Source: Xanthobacteraceae bacterium (GTDB lineage Bacteria > Pseudomonadota > Alphaproteobacteria > Rhizobiales > Xanthobacteraceae). From it: a stretch of DNA of 64,000 nt. Positions 63,836 through 64,000 of the stretch are shown here, in pieces (the stretch's first letter is position 1; each line of letters begins with the position of its first letter). The position numbers were made by a program, and so were the translations under genes. The notes beneath the pieces are model-generated. The model searched no databases, was not told the origin of the DNA, and was given only the letters and a program-made list of their open reading frames with translations. The stretch is taken from NCBI GenBank assembly GCA_031291445.1, contig JARLJA010000136.1, positions 35,780-99,779 on the forward strand, in the 5' to 3' direction.

Positions 63836-64000
63836 GTAGGGACGTCCATTACTGGACGCCCCCCCGCACAGATCCGTACGGGCCCAATTCGGGCATACGG
63901 CTCCCACCTCGGGTGTGTGACGGCGAAGCGGACGTGGGGCCAGGGGTGCAGGATGCGTGGTCGTGGAAGCCAGTCGTTGGCCAACTTCGTGATCCGGTCC
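63836..64000 (-). mobile_element. Likely 3' end of a group II intron (partial)
   Basis: On the minus strand GAGCCGTATGCCCG-AATT-GGGC...TACGGATC (63903-63871) has the layout of a group II intron domain V hairpin. It is followed by a second hairpin, GGGGCGTCC/GGACGTCCC (63862-63839), at the place of domain VI. The sequence then ends near CCCTAC. Upstream (higher coordinates) the intron continues past the window edge, where a reverse transcriptase gene would be expected. One expected pair at the base of domain V is mismatched. Short frames here are not taken as genes. Confidence 0.5.

Noticed and set aside
63670..63984. Frames of about 104-109 codons at the right edge
   Set aside because: They cross the proposed intron hairpins and are explained by that structured RNA sequence rather than by a gene.

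Overview
This 64 kb window is high-GC chromosomal DNA whose gene content and short palindromic repeats resemble the Bradyrhizobium/Rhodopseudomonas branch of the Alphaproteobacteria. That placement is an inference from gene families and repeats, not a database result. Most of the window, about 2.7-55 kb, is an island for taking sulfur from organic compounds and turning it into cysteine, methionine and persulfide.

Layout. 1-2.2 kb: the end of a branched-chain amino acid ABC operon (livG-livF-livH, cut by the window edge). 2.7-10.7 kb: a DszA-like FMNH2 monooxygenase, an FAD/NAD(P)-binding protein, an ssuADCB alkanesulfonate operon, and a divergent flavin reductase that can supply FMNH2. 10.8-15.0 kb: a four-gene sugar-type ABC importer of unknown substrate. 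15.2-24.8 kb: a long leftward gene run coding for a 2OG-Fe(II) oxygenase, an O-acetylhomoserine sulfhydrylase, a second sulfonate-type ABC importer, a small cysteine-containing membrane protein, two SfnB/DszC-like oxidoreductases and a monooxygenase. 25.5-30.3 kb: a rightward run with a small protein, another monooxygenase, a short-chain dehydrogenase, a third SfnB-like enzyme and a TauE/SafE sulfite or anion exporter. 31.1-33.3 kb: a four-domain rhodanese and a Gln-type thiol dioxygenase.

33.7-40.8 kb: the centrepiece. A solute-binding protein and two monooxygenases are followed by a Family 2A (SrpI-like) encapsulin shell gene, whose end overlaps the start of a SufS-like cysteine desulfurase. 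The desulfurase carries a disordered, Pro/Ala/Ser-rich N-terminal region of about 260 residues of the kind that loads it into the shell. This is a protein nanocompartment for sulfur handling. The family is already described in other bacteria; the notable point is its place inside such a dense organosulfur island.

40.9-47.7 kb has an apparently lower GC content and a different character: a GldFG-type ABC cluster, a secreted metallo-beta-lactamase-fold protein and a methyltransferase. 47.9-50.9 kb returns to cysteine synthesis, with an XRE-cupin regulator, a small membrane protein, serine acetyltransferase (EpsC type) and cysK. 51.4-56.5 kb holds a phenylacetate-CoA-ligase-like enzyme, an acireductone-dioxygenase-like cupin, MetQ, a second O-acetylhomoserine sulfhydrylase and an alpha/beta hydrolase. 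56.7-63.6 kb holds a ParDE-type toxin-antitoxin pair, a giant DUF2339 membrane protein, a DUF779 protein and an aldehyde dehydrogenase. The last 165 bases look like the 3' end of a group II intron.

Working model (inference): importers bring in sulfonates and related compounds, and FMNH2-dependent monooxygenases release sulfite. Sulfide made from it enters OAH sulfhydrylase or CysK. The encapsulated desulfurase then stores or mobilises the sulfur as persulfide, with rhodanese and thiol dioxygenase handling surplus. No tRNA, rRNA or CRISPR array was seen.
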